Source: Acidobacteriota bacterium (lineage in GTDB: Bacteria; Acidobacteriota; Terriglobia; Acidiferrales; UBA7541). Taken from it: 64,000 nt of DNA. Under the pieces are notes generated by a model that made no database searches, was not told where the DNA came from, and saw nothing but the letters and a program-made list of their open reading frames with translations. Positions 47,583 to 56,090 of this stretch are shown here, piece by piece. The stretch covers positions 97,653-161,652 of the forward strand of contig JAKBLM010000003.1 in NCBI GenBank assembly GCA_021832085.1. The letters run 5' to 3'. Positions within the stretch are counted from its first letter, which is position 1. Each line of letters opens with the position of its first letter. Both the position numbers and the translations under genes were made by a program.

Positions 47583-48476
47583 GTGAGCACGAGTCGAGTT
47601 GATGCCGCCCCGGCGATACTGACCCGACCGTCAGCCTACCTCGCCCTGACCAAGCCAGATGTGACCTTCCTTGTGGTGATCACAACGCTCGCCGGCTATT
47701 ACTTGGGTTCTTCGGGAACTATCGACGTGGGGCGGCTGGCGGCAACGGTTTTCGGAACGACGCTGATGGGTGCCGGCACGGCGGCGCTCAACCATTACCT
47801 CGAGCGCGGTCCCGACGGGCGGATGCGGCGCACGTCGATGCGGCCGCTGCCGATCGGCACGTTGCATCCGGCTGAGGCGCTCGGTTTCGGCTTGTCGCTG
47901 GTGGTGGGCGGGGCGCTGTTCCTGGCGCTACTGCTGAATCCGCTGGCTAGCCTGCTCGGGATTCTGACATCGGTGACCTATCTGGGAGTTTATACGCCGC
48001 TGAAGCGGTATACGCGGCATGCGACGACGCTCGGATCGTTCCCCGGTGCAGTGCCGCCATTGATCGGCTGGGCGGCGGCGCGCGGTTCGCTTTCAGTGGA
48101 CGCCTGGATCCTTTTCGGTATCCTCTTTTTCTGGCAATTTCCGCATTTTCTTTCGATTGCCTGGATCTACCGGAAGGATTACGAGCGAGCGGGCCTTCGG
48201 ATGATTTCCGTGGGAGATCCCTCCGGGGCGGCCACTTTCGGACAGATCCTGTGGACCGCGGCGGTGCTTGTTCCGGTCAGTTTGCTGCCGGCCGTCACCG
48301 GTCTTACCGGTTTGCACTACTTTTTCGGGGCCCTTGTGCTGGGCATTCTGCTGGTGCAAGTGTGCTTGTGGGCGGCGCGGACGAAAACAAATCAACGCGC
48401 GAAGTGGCTGATGCACGCCACCGCCATCTATTTGCCCCTGCTCCTGGCGTTAATGATGTTGGACAAGGTGCACTGA
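47583..48476 (+). CDS. ctaB: Protoheme IX farnesyltransferase (heme O synthase)
   Basis: 297 residues, a polytopic UbiA-family prenyltransferase. It converts heme B to heme O for terminal oxidases. The first prenyl-diphosphate-binding region reads ALNHYLERGPDGRMRRT and the second is LFFWQFPHFLSIAW. N-terminal YLALTKPDVTFLVVITTLAGYY is typical. GTG start; the 5' boundary is uncertain because no strong ribosome site is present. Confidence 0.94.
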   Translation: MSTSRVDAAPAILTRPSAYLALTKPDVTFLVVITTLAGYYLGSSGTIDVGRLAATVFGTTLMGAGTAALNHYLERGPDGRMRRTSMRPLPIGTLHPAEALGFGLSLVVGGALFLALLLNPLASLLGILTSVTYLGVYTPLKRYTRHATTLGSFPGAVPPLIGWAAARGSLSVDAWILFGILFFWQFPHFLSIAWIYRKDYERAGLRMISVGDPSGAATFGQILWTAAVLVPVSLLPAVTGLTGLHYFFGALVLGILLVQVCLWAARTKTNQRAKWLMHATAIYLPLLLALMMLDKVH

Positions 48477-48654
48477 GCCGGCTCCGCCATGCAGCCGTCA
48501 ACGGACAGCTCCAGACGAACTAACGACAACTCGGCGGCCCACATCCCCGCCTCGCTCCCAATGGCGCATTGGTCGCAAGCGCGCCCTCTGGCAAATTCTT
48601 CGTGTCGTTCCGACACAATGTCCGACGAGTCACAATCAGGAGAGGTCTGCTCTC

Positions 48655-48873
48655 ATGTTGACTGTCTTGATCTCTGCGTGCCTTTCGGTTCTTGCTTTGG
48701 TCGGTCTGGTTCTCAGCATCACCTCCGGCTTGATTACGGCTGGGGTGGATGGTGTGTTCATTGTGCTGGTATGCTTGCTGATGGCGGTTATCTTCGGTGT
48801 GAATGCGCTTTCGACGGCGGCCAGCGCCGGATATCTGCCGGTTCCGGCCCGCTTCCGAAAAGAGCACAAGTGA
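48655..48873 (+). CDS. Small membrane protein
   Basis: 72 residues, two hydrophobic segments (LISACLSVLALVGLVLSIT and FIVLVCLLMAVIFGV) and a short basic end (RFRKEHK). AGGAGAGG lies upstream. It sits between heme O synthase and a DUF420 gene, so a role in oxidase assembly or heme handling is possible but unproved. No family recognised. Confidence 0.75.
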   Translation: MLTVLISACLSVLALVGLVLSITSGLITAGVDGVFIVLVCLLMAVIFGVNALSTAASAGYLPVPARFRKEHK

Positions 48874-48904
48874 AGCGAGGTGCGGCAACGAGGTTGAGGC
48901 ATTA

Positions 48905-49309
48905 GTGTTCTGGTTGCCCGAACTGAACGCGAGCCTGAACGCCTCGAGCGGGGTTCTTCTTGTCGCTGGCTATCTCTTCGTACGGCGGGGACGCATTCGC
49001 GCCCATCACTGGTGCATGGTTTCCGCCTTCGTTTTCTCGATCCTTTTTCTGGTTGGCTACGTCTGGTTCCATTTCCACGAGGGGGTCATCCGCTACAAGG
49101 GAACCGGGTGGCTGCGCGTTGTCTATTTCAGCATCCTGATTCCCCATACGATCCTGGCGACGGCGATCGTGCCGCTGGCAATCATCACGCTGATGCATGC
49201 GCTCCGCGGCCGTTTCGACCGTCACCGGCGCATCGCCCGCTGGACCCTGCCGATTTGGCTCTTCGTCTCGGTCACCGGCGTTACCGTTTATTTCATGCTC
49301 TTCCGTTGA
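48905..49309 (+). CDS. DUF420-family membrane protein
   Basis: 134 residues, four membrane helices with the DUF420 signature: LPELNASLNASSGVLLVAGY, HHWCMVSAFVFSILFL, GYVWFHFHEG and IARWTLPIWLFVSVTGV. DUF420 proteins occur next to cytochrome oxidase and heme synthesis genes (as CtaM-type assembly factors in Firmicutes). It follows heme O synthase here, which fits that role. GTG start with GAGGTTGAGG upstream. Conserved His residues lie in predicted helix ends. Confidence 0.9.
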   Translation: MFWLPELNASLNASSGVLLVAGYLFVRRGRIRAHHWCMVSAFVFSILFLVGYVWFHFHEGVIRYKGTGWLRVVYFSILIPHTILATAIVPLAIITLMHALRGRFDRHRRIARWTLPIWLFVSVTGVTVYFMLFR

Positions 49310-49411
49310 GGTTCGGTCCTTGCTTTCGGCTGGTAAGGAAGAGTCGGGCCAAGGCCATGCTGGTTCTCATGGGAAGAAAGGCAGGATGCAGCTTTCCGGG
49401 GACCGGACATG

Positions 49412-49927
49412 TCAATGGTTCGGAACCATGTTTTCCTGGGCCGAAACCGCTTGCCAGTGGCCCTGGCGACGGACGAAAACGTCGGTGAAGAGCGATTTGC
49501 GCAACAAATTTCCCTGTGAATTGCGCGTCGTCAGAATGCCGCGAGCGATCGCGACGTCGCCGTAGAACTGAACGTCAAGCTGAGCGAACCTCGTGCGTGT
49601 TCCGGCCGGACGAACGGGCCAATGCTTGCGGTAGTAAGCGAGCAACTGTGCCTTGGTGATGAACCGGCCGGCGGAAGGAGCGGGCCGGCGAAAGCCTGCG
49701 GCGAGGATGCGGTTGATTTCGGCAATATTGCCCCTGTCCAGGGCGTGAAGCCAGAGATGCTCGAGCCGGACGATTTGCGCGTTTTCCACATCGAGCGGCA
49801 GGGAAGCGCTCCCTGGCTTTTGCGCCGACCGTGTCATGGCAGGCGTCGTCACGCCGCCTGCGGCGAGGAAGGCCGCGAGGCAAAATGTGGCGAGGGCCGG
49901 TCCGCGCGATTTCGAATCCGTCGTCAT
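49412..49927 (-). CDS. Exported NTF2/SnoaL-like (DUF4440-type) protein
   Basis: 171 residues. A signal sequence (ALATFCLAAFLAAGGVTTPA) precedes a small cone-shaped domain: LEHLWLHALDRGNIAEINRI, RFITKAQLLAYYRKH, FYGDVAIARGILTT and DVFVRRQGHWQAVSAQEN. This is the pattern of the NTF2-like DUF4440 fold. The ligand is unknown. The ATG has a GGGGGC ribosome site. It is on the opposite strand to the respiratory genes and about 40 bases after the upstream unknown gene. Confidence 0.8.
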   Translation of the reverse strand: MTTDSKSRGPALATFCLAAFLAAGGVTTPAMTRSAQKPGSASLPLDVENAQIVRLEHLWLHALDRGNIAEINRILAAGFRRPAPSAGRFITKAQLLAYYRKHWPVRPAGTRTRFAQLDVQFYGDVAIARGILTTRNSQGNLLRKSLFTDVFVRRQGHWQAVSAQENMVPNH

Positions 49928-49970
49928 GGCTGCCTGCCCCCTTTTCTCGATCTGGCAATCTCTCGCAGCG

Positions 49971-50783
49971 TCAGGATGATGAGGCAAATGGATCGTCGGA
50001 GTTGATCGTCACGCCGGCGAGCGCCGCCAGCAGATCCGAATAAGCGGTTGTCTTGCCCGTTAGCGCATTGTAGTTGGCTGAAAGCGTCGCGCTATCAGCC
50101 TGAACGATCCGGGGAGTCGGGAACCCAAGCGAGCGCAGCCAATAGAGGTAGACCACTCCGCAACCGATACTGACAGGATCCTGATCCGTGTGCTCGGTTA
50201 CATCGATCCAATCGGGCCGACCTGCGCGATCCCAAGCGGGGCCCGTGGCAAAGGCGTCAAGTGTTCCGGGCGCTGTTTCCTGTTCCGCGCAGAAACGGGA
50301 AAGCGCCTCGCCGTTGGAATATCCGCAATTCCATCCGCGTTTCTCGGGACCCATGAAGCTTTCGGAAAGTTCGGCGACGTACAAGCCGATTTCGAGATTC
50401 AGCGGGTTGACCATGGAGTTGGCGAAGGTGGCGTCGAGATAGAGAATGCCGCCGCTCGAGAAGTTGCAACCGTTATGATATGCGCCGCCCGAGCCGTCAT
50501 TCTTCCCGCTCAGAGGGGCAATGACGACCCCTACCGCACCGCCGGCTATGCCAAAGAACCCTTGCATGTCCTGATAGGGCCCGTTAACCGACCCGAGCAA
50601 ACTCTTCGCGAGATTTAACCCCTCGGCGCCGAGAGCGGGGTCGTAGTAGACGGTGACGTTGCCGGATACGCCCACCTCCGCCACGGGATAATCGAAACCA
50701 GTGGCCGCAGCCGTGGCAATTTGTTCTGCAGTCCTTTTTTTGCGCTTTCCCCCTTGTGGCAGCAATACCCGCCTGGGATTCAT
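49971..50783 (-). CDS. Unknown 270-residue protein
   Basis: 270 residues with a basic N-terminus (PRRVLLPQGGKRKKRT) and no clear signal peptide. The core has FFGIAGGAVGVVIAPLSG, GCNFSSGGILYLDATF and LYVAELSESFMGP, then GWNCGYSNGEALSRFCAE. The VAELSE helix stands where zinc proteases of similar layout carry HExxH, so it may be a protease-derived fold without metal ligands. This is a loose resemblance only. GAGGGGATAGAG precedes the ATG. Confidence 0.6.
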   Translation of the reverse strand: MNPRRVLLPQGGKRKKRTAEQIATAAATGFDYPVAEVGVSGNVTVYYDPALGAEGLNLAKSLLGSVNGPYQDMQGFFGIAGGAVGVVIAPLSGKNDGSGGAYHNGCNFSSGGILYLDATFANSMVNPLNLEIGLYVAELSESFMGPEKRGWNCGYSNGEALSRFCAEQETAPGTLDAFATGPAWDRAGRPDWIDVTEHTDQDPVSIGCGVVYLYWLRSLGFPTPRIVQADSATLSANYNALTGKTTAYSDLLAALAGVTINSDDPFASSS

Positions 50784-51103
50784 TGGCTCTATCCCCTCTG
50801 GGATCTTCCCAAGTCTAATTCGTTACTCGTTGTCAATTCAGGGCCGCTATACATTTGCGAAGCTGACTAGGCGCCCGGCGTTGCCTCCAATCGTCTCGGA
50901 GTTGCCGATATTTAGCGTGACCAGGGAACCTGCACCGACGGGTCATGGGTGGGGCGGGAATGATCGCTCTTTGTTCAGCGAGGAACCTGTCCTGGAGCGG
51001 TGTTTCACGCTTTTCTTGACGCCTCGTGATTCCAATCGGGCCATTGCTGCGCCGTGCCCTTGCGGGCTTCGTGTAAACTGAAGGTTTGGGGTAGGAACGG
51101 GCG
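50784..51103. other. Divergent intergenic region
   Basis: 320 bases between two divergent genes. On the minus strand a TTGACA lies at 50830-50835, but no good -10 sits at the proper distance. No gene is supported. Confidence 0.45.
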
Positions 51104-51943
51104 ATGCGCTACAGGATGCCATCCCAACGCGGCGTGGCAAGAGGCTGGCTGCTGCTGGTCATCGGCCTGACATTTCTGGCCATCCTGGTTCCGTTTCTCT
51201 TCTGGCACGACGTGTGGTTCGGCACGCCGCTGAGCAATTCCGAAATCCAGCAATATCTGACGCATCTGAACCACCCGCGGCAGACGCAACACGCGCTCTC
51301 GCTGGTGGCCGACCGCATCATCCGTGGAGACCGGACGGTCACCCGCTTTTATCCCGACATTGTCCAGCTGGCCAAATGCCAGATTCCCCAGATTCGCGAG
51401 ACGGCGGCGTGGGTGATGGGCCAGGACAACACGGTGCCCGCGTTCCACCAGGCGCTGCTTGGCTTGCTTCACGACCCGCAGCCGCTCGTCCGGATGAACG
51501 CGGCACTGGCGCTGGTCCGCTTCCGGGATGCGAGCGGGCATGCGGAAATTCTGCGGATGCTTTCGGGCGAGCCGTTGCTTGCGCCCGAAAGCGGCGTGCT
51601 CAGACGGATTCTCGATGTAGGCCAGAGCGTGGGGCCGCATTCACTGGTTGCGCAGATTATTGTGGGAAAGCGGAAATTTGACGTCCTCGCGGGTACGCCG
51701 GGCACGCTCTCGCGCTGGGCAGCGGCCGCCGGAGCGCGGGTGGAAACCGGGCAGCCGCTCGCGGTAATCGCACCGAGTTCGCAGATGGCTTGGGAGGCGC
51801 TCCGTGCGCTATACCTGATCGGCCGGCCGGACGATCTGCCAGTGATCGGTCCCTATGCCCGCGGAGTGGCCGGCATGCCGGCGCAAGTGGCCGAGCAGGC
51901 CCGGCTCACAATGCGGGAGATTCGCAGCCGCTCAGGTTCCTGA
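51104..51943 (+). CDS. HEAT-repeat membrane protein with a barrel-sandwich-like insert
   Basis: 279 residues. An N-terminal membrane helix (WLLLVIGLTFLAILVPFLFW) is followed by HEAT-like helical repeats (QIRETAAWVMGQDNTVPAFH and PLVRMNAALALVRFRDASGH). A segment around KRKFDVLAGTPGTLSRW and GARVETGQPLAVIAP resembles half a biotinyl/lipoyl barrel-sandwich (V..G..V..GQ.L..I.P). Helical repeats then resume (WEALRALYLIGRPDDLPVIG). The function is unknown; helical-repeat proteins like this often act as scaffolds for periplasmic complexes. Confidence 0.7.
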   Translation: MRYRMPSQRGVARGWLLLVIGLTFLAILVPFLFWHDVWFGTPLSNSEIQQYLTHLNHPRQTQHALSLVADRIIRGDRTVTRFYPDIVQLAKCQIPQIRETAAWVMGQDNTVPAFHQALLGLLHDPQPLVRMNAALALVRFRDASGHAEILRMLSGEPLLAPESGVLRRILDVGQSVGPHSLVAQIIVGKRKFDVLAGTPGTLSRWAAAAGARVETGQPLAVIAPSSQMAWEALRALYLIGRPDDLPVIGPYARGVAGMPAQVAEQARLTMREIRSRSGS

Positions 51944-52038
51944 GGTGAGGACGGAGTCGGGCACACGAAACCGCCAGGACTGTGAGTCGAATCCGCATCG
52001 CCGCCTGACCGGTGGGGAAGCCGGTACTGCCAATCGAA

Positions 52039-52344
52039 TCAAGCGGCCAAGTGGATGCGGGCTGCCTCGACGCGCGCCCCTTCGAGGCCCGAAAGGCGCC
52101 ACTGCAGCTCATCGAGCAGAACCCGAAAACGCCACCAGTCTTCCACTTCGCTTTCCAGTTCCTGACCCGGAGTCAACGTCAGAATCATCGACTCGACGCG
52201 CTTCCACACCTCGTAATTCGTGAGACTCTTGAGGCTGGCGGCGTAGTCGGCCATGGCCTTGGACACGGGCGGGGCTTCCACCGTGGTCCCGGCAAGTGGC
52301 TCTCTGTCGACCTGTTCCTTCGTCTTTGGCTCGACTCGATCCAT
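52039..52344 (-). CDS. Small hypothetical protein
   Basis: 101 residues, soluble, acidic N-terminus (KTKEQVDREPLAG) and amphipathic helices (MADYAASLKSLTNYEVWKRV). No family recognised. The ATG has GGAGAAAGGGG upstream, and codon use matches the neighbours, which supports a real gene. Confidence 0.6.
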   Translation of the reverse strand: MDRVEPKTKEQVDREPLAGTTVEAPPVSKAMADYAASLKSLTNYEVWKRVESMILTLTPGQELESEVEDWWRFRVLLDELQWRLSGLEGARVEAARIHLAA

Positions 52345-52613
52345 TACGTGCCCCTTTCTCCGAACGTGGGTATCGGTTGACCCAGGGGAAACCGATTCGC
52401 GTTAGCGGACACAACCAGCATTTCCATTTTGGGAAGTGCAAGTTGCACACCAAAAGCATTGCGTCGGCAGCTTCTATAAACTATTAACAATAAAGCAGTT
52501 GGTGGTATGGGTGGGAGCGGAACGCCTCCGAAGTGCGTGGATTTGCCCATCTCTGCGTCAGGTATCGCAATGGATGTTCCGCCCCCATCGAATGCAAGGG
52601 TGGGCTCGTGGGA

Positions 52614-52635
52614 AAGCTGAAGCCCGCTTCAGCTT
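52614..52635. repeat. Perfect hairpin AAGCTGAAG/CTTCAGCTT
   Basis: A nine-base perfect stem with a CCCG loop. It is not followed by a T-run, so it is more likely a dispersed palindromic repeat than a terminator. Confidence 0.7.
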
Positions 52636-52767
52636 GAAAAGGGCTCGGCCCATGGGGCTCGCCAGAGGTAGGCTGCCCCTGTCCAGATAATAGCGGATAC
52701 CAAGAAAGAATTTGCTGCGCTGTTGGCGAAAAAAAGCGCCGCGTGTGCAAATTCGCTTGGCTTTCTC

Positions 52768-52773
52768 TACAAT
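52768..52773 (+). promoter_or_regulatory. Candidate -10 element of the isocitrate dehydrogenase gene
   Basis: TACAAT ends 12 bases before the ATG at 52786, and no Shine-Dalgarno sequence lies between, so the message may be almost leaderless. No good -35. Confidence 0.4.
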
Positions 52774-52785
52774 GGAATTTCAACT

Positions 52786-53793
52786 ATGACACACAAAGTG
52801 ACTCTAATTCCCGGAGATGGAATAGGACCAGAAGTGTGCCGGGCGGCGCAGGAGATTCTCGATGCCGCCGGCGTCTCAATTCAATGGGAGGTGATCGAGC
52901 GGCAAGAACCGAAGCCGGACGAGCCGGTCGACGCCTTCCTCATCGAAGCTGTCGCCTCGGTTCGGCGGACGCGCGTTGCGTTGAAAGGCCCGATCACCAC
53001 TCCGATCGGCACAGGCTATCGCAGCCTCAACGTGGCGCTGCGCAAAGGGCTGGACCTCTATGCCAACCTGCGCCCGGTGCGAGACATCGAGGGCGTGCCC
53101 TCCCTTTTCCGCAATCTCGACATGGTGCTGGTGCGGGAGAACACCGAAGACCTCTATTCCGGGGTCGAGCACCAGGTGGTGCCCGGGGTGGTGGTGAGCC
53201 TGAAAATCATCACCGAGAAAGCCTCCACGCGGGTCGCTCGCTTCGCCTTTGAATACGCGCGGAAACACGGCCGGAAGAAAATCCACGCGATCCACAAAGC
53301 GAACATCATGAAGCTGACCGACGGCCTCTTCCTCGACTGCATCCGGAAAGTGGCCACCGAATATCCGGATATCCAGTATCGCGAGCTGATCGTCGACAAC
53401 ACGGCGATGCAGTTGGTGATGAATCCGCACCAGTTCGATGTGCTGCTGCTGACGAACCTGTATGGCGACATCCTCAGCGACCAGGCTGCGGGCCTGGTGG
53501 GCGGGCTGGGTGTGGTGCCGAGCGCGAATTTGGGGCAAGATGCCGCCCTGTTCGAAGCGGTCCACGGAACGGCTCCCGATATCGCCGGGAAGGGAATTGC
53601 CAACCCGACGGCCATTCTGCTGAGCAGCGTGATGATGCTCGAGCACCTGCAGGAAAAGGAAGCCGCGACGCGGGTCCAGTCGGCCTTATTTCACGTCTAC
53701 CGCGAGGGACGGCACCTGACGCGCGACATCAGCGGCGGACAGGCAACCACACGGGAATTTACCGATGCGGTGATCGCCGCGCTCGACCGCTGA
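52786..53793 (+). CDS. NAD-type isocitrate dehydrogenase (isopropylmalate dehydrogenase superfamily)
   Basis: 335 residues, a beta-decarboxylating dehydrogenase. IPGDGIGPEV, the substrate loop RSLNVALRKGLDLYANLRPV, ENTEDLYSGVEH, AIHKANIMKLTDG and VHGTAPDIAGKGIANPTA are visible. The combination of a GPITTPIGTGYRSLN phosphorylation-loop-like region with ENTEDLY is typical of NAD-dependent isocitrate dehydrogenases rather than LeuB, which has a different loop. It converts isocitrate to 2-oxoglutarate in the TCA cycle. The start at 52786 follows a -10 element closely. Confidence 0.9.
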   Translation: MTHKVTLIPGDGIGPEVCRAAQEILDAAGVSIQWEVIERQEPKPDEPVDAFLIEAVASVRRTRVALKGPITTPIGTGYRSLNVALRKGLDLYANLRPVRDIEGVPSLFRNLDMVLVRENTEDLYSGVEHQVVPGVVVSLKIITEKASTRVARFAFEYARKHGRKKIHAIHKANIMKLTDGLFLDCIRKVATEYPDIQYRELIVDNTAMQLVMNPHQFDVLLLTNLYGDILSDQAAGLVGGLGVVPSANLGQDAALFEAVHGTAPDIAGKGIANPTAILLSSVMMLEHLQEKEAATRVQSALFHVYREGRHLTRDISGGQATTREFTDAVIAALDR

Positions 53794-53884
53794 CGGCCGG
53801 CGCGGCGGAGGAAAGCGGGAAGGGAAGGGCCCGCAATTTTCGGGACAAGGGCGGCCGGGAAAGCGCAGAGCCCGGAATGGAATC

Positions 53885-53893
53885 TGTTATAAT
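53885..53893 (+). promoter_or_regulatory. Extended -10 promoter of the Fe-S carrier gene
   Basis: TGTTATAAT, a perfect TGn-TATAAT, lies 36 bases before the ATG at 53930. An AAGGAG ribosome site lies between. No -35 match, as expected of extended -10 promoters. Confidence 0.65.
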
Positions 53894-53929
53894 GGGCGCG
53901 AAAGGATTTACAAGGAGCGAAGATTTGCT

Positions 53930-54253
53930 ATGGTGGCTTTGACTGCCGTCGCGGTGGATAAGGTCAAGGAAATCATGAATCAGCAGAACCCGATCCCTGT
54001 CGGCCTGCGGGTCGCGGTGGTCGGCGGAGGCTGTTCAGGTTTCACCTACCACATGGCGTTCGAGAATCAGGCGAACGAAACCGATAACATCTACGAATTC
54101 GGTGACCTGAAAGTGATGGTCGATCAGATGAGTGAGATGTATCTGGATGGAGTGGAGATCGACTACGTCGAATCGCTCGAAGGCGCCGGATTCAAGTTCA
54201 ACAATCCCAACGTCCGCAGTACCTGCGGCTGTGGCTCCTCTTTCAGCGTCTGA
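53930..54253 (+). CDS. IscA/ErpA-type iron-sulfur carrier
   Basis: 107 residues, the family length. Three conserved Cys are present: Cys35 (GGGCSGF) and Cys99/Cys101 (STCGCGSSF). These proteins carry and deliver iron-sulfur clusters to targets such as dehydrogenases. It is a single gene with its own promoter and terminator. Confidence 0.95.
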   Translation: MVALTAVAVDKVKEIMNQQNPIPVGLRVAVVGGGCSGFTYHMAFENQANETDNIYEFGDLKVMVDQMSEMYLDGVEIDYVESLEGAGFKFNNPNVRSTCGCGSSFSV

Positions 54254-54280
54254 TCCGGTCATTTCCGGGCTTCCGCTGCC

Positions 54281-54311
54281 GGCCCCCTCAGTGCGAGGGG
54301 GCCTTTTCTTT
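54281..54311 (+). terminator. Rho-independent terminator of the Fe-S carrier gene
   Basis: GGCCCCCTC pairs perfectly with GAGGGGGCC across an AGTGC loop and is followed by TTTTCTTT. It is 28 bases after the stop codon. Confidence 0.95.
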
Positions 54312-54366
54312 GCGTTTCCCGAGCTGCCTTTTCCCGTACCTGCCTTGCCCGTTCCGATTGCGACCG

Positions 54367-54396
54367 TTGAAAGGATCGACCCAACCCCCGTATGCT
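54367..54396 (+). promoter_or_regulatory. Candidate promoter of nadE
   Basis: TTGAAA (54367-54372), an 18-base spacer and TATGCT (54391-54396). The ATG at 54413 is only 16 bases further on and has no Shine-Dalgarno sequence. Confidence 0.5.
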
Positions 54397-54412
54397 GGTT
54401 GGGTTTCAAACG

Positions 54413-56050
54413 ATGAAAATCGCTCTCGCGCAGATTAATCCGACGGTTGGCGATTTCGCCGGAAACGTCGGCCGCATCCTGGAGTTTTCCCGGCGGGCAC
54501 GGCAGAGCGGGGCCGAGCTTGTAGTCTTCTCGGAACTGTGCCTGTGCGGCTATCTGCCGCACGACCTGATCGAACGTCCGGACTTCGTCGAGCGGAATCG
54601 CGAGGAGCTGGAGAGGCTGGCGCGGCAAATTCCGCTGCCGGCGGTGGTCGGCTACGTCGGCTACGCGCGGAGCAAGACGGGGAAGCGCGCGGCGAACTGC
54701 GCGGCGCTGCTGGCCGAGGGCCGGGTAGTCTTCGAGCAGCAGAAGATGCTGCTGCCGACTTACGACGTCTTCGACGAGAGCCGCTATTTCCAGCCGGCCG
54801 AGCGGCAGACCGTATTTCCCTTTGGCGGCTGCCGCCTCGGGCTGACGATCTGCGAGGACATCTGGAACGACAAGAGCTTCTGGGCGAACCGGCTCTACGA
54901 GCGCGATCCCGTGGCGGAATTGATTGGGCAGGGAGCCGAGCTGTTGCTGAACCTTTCCTCGTCGCCATTCACGATCGACAAGCGAGCGGTGCGGCACGAC
55001 ATGCTGCGAGCAATCGCACGCAACTATCGCGTGCCGGTGGTCTACGTGAACCAGGTAGGCGGAAACGATAGTCTGGTTTTCGACGGGTCAAGCGTGGCTC
55101 TACTGCCCGACGGGCGCGTGGCCGCACAGGCAAAGGCTTTTGAGGAAGACCTGGTGCTGTTCGATACGAAGATCGGAGCGGGAGACGTTCGGCCGCAGCC
55201 GAGCGGGGAACTGGAAGCCGTTTATTCCGCTCTGGTGGTTGGGACGAGGGATTACGTCAACAAGTGCGGATTTTCGAAGGTGGTGATCGGGCTGAGCGGC
55301 GGGATCGACTCGTCTCTGGTGGCGGCGATCGCGGTGGATGCGCTGGGGCCCGAAAACGTGTTGGGCGTGGCCATGCCCGGCCCTTATTCTTCGGAGGGCA
55401 GCCTGCGGGACGCCCGCGAACTGGCCCGGAACCTGGGCATTCGCTTGGAGCAGATCGCCATCGGCGAGATTTTCCAAACCTATCGCGCCGCGCTCGAACC
55501 AGTATTTCGAGGGCTTCCCGAAGACGTGACCGAGGAGAATATCCAGGCGCGGATTCGAGGCAACCTCTTGATGGCTTTTTCCAACAAATTCGGTAGCCTC
55601 GTGCTCAGCACTGGCAACAAATCGGAATTGGCGGTAGGCTACTGCACGCTCTACGGCGACATGGCTGGGGGACTCGCGGTGATCTCGGACATTCCCAAGG
55701 TGATGGTGTACGAGTTGGCCAGGCTGGCCAACGCCCAGCGGCCGGTGATCCCGGCCCCGGTGTTCACCAAGCCGCCCTCGGCCGAACTTCGCTCCAACCA
55801 GACCGACCAGGACACGCTGCCTCCCTACGAAGTGCTTGACCGGATCCTGAAGGCCTACGTCGAGGACCTGAAGAGCGCCGAGGAGATCGCAGCCCATCTT
55901 GATCTGCCGCCCGAACTGGTTCGCGATATCGCGGTGCGGGTGGACCGTAACGAATACAAAAGGAAGCAGGCCGCGCCGGGGTTGAAGGTTACCTCGAAAG
56001 CATTCAGCGTTGGCCGTCGCTTTCCGATCGCCCAGAAATACGTCACCTGA
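54413..56050 (+). CDS. nadE: Glutamine-dependent NAD+ synthetase
   Basis: 545 residues, the two-domain form. The N-terminal nitrilase-type glutaminase has its Glu in VFSELCLCGY, Lys in QQKMLLPTYDVFDE and Cys in LTICEDIWNDK (about residue 146). The C-terminal synthetase has the P-loop LSGGIDSSLVA (about 293) and GTGNKSELAVGYCTLYGD. It converts nicotinate adenine dinucleotide to NAD. The start is the ATG at 54413; an upstream in-frame ATG lies within the likely promoter. Confidence 0.96.
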   Translation: MKIALAQINPTVGDFAGNVGRILEFSRRARQSGAELVVFSELCLCGYLPHDLIERPDFVERNREELERLARQIPLPAVVGYVGYARSKTGKRAANCAALLAEGRVVFEQQKMLLPTYDVFDESRYFQPAERQTVFPFGGCRLGLTICEDIWNDKSFWANRLYERDPVAELIGQGAELLLNLSSSPFTIDKRAVRHDMLRAIARNYRVPVVYVNQVGGNDSLVFDGSSVALLPDGRVAAQAKAFEEDLVLFDTKIGAGDVRPQPSGELEAVYSALVVGTRDYVNKCGFSKVVIGLSGGIDSSLVAAIAVDALGPENVLGVAMPGPYSSEGSLRDARELARNLGIRLEQIAIGEIFQTYRAALEPVFRGLPEDVTEENIQARIRGNLLMAFSNKFGSLVLSTGNKSELAVGYCTLYGDMAGGLAVISDIPKVMVYELARLANAQRPVIPAPVFTKPPSAELRSNQTDQDTLPPYEVLDRILKAYVEDLKSAEEIAAHLDLPPELVRDIAVRVDRNEYKRKQAAPGLKVTSKAFSVGRRFPIAQKYVT

Positions 56051-56090
56051 ATGCAATTATCCCTATGATCGATCAACGGAGAGATCCGCA

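Larger units (their letters stand above)
52345..52785. other. Intergenic region upstream of the isocitrate dehydrogenase gene
   Basis: 441 bases without a supported gene. It contains a perfect AAGCTGAAG/CTTCAGCTT hairpin (52614-52635) and a TACAAT -10-like element close to the next start. Confidence 0.6.

Noticed and set aside
47305..47586. A 93-residue frame overlapping the ctaB start by four bases
   Set aside because: The overlap looks operon-like, but the translation has no domain, its third-position composition is less GC-rich than neighbours, and there is no clear ribosome site. It could be a decayed gene.
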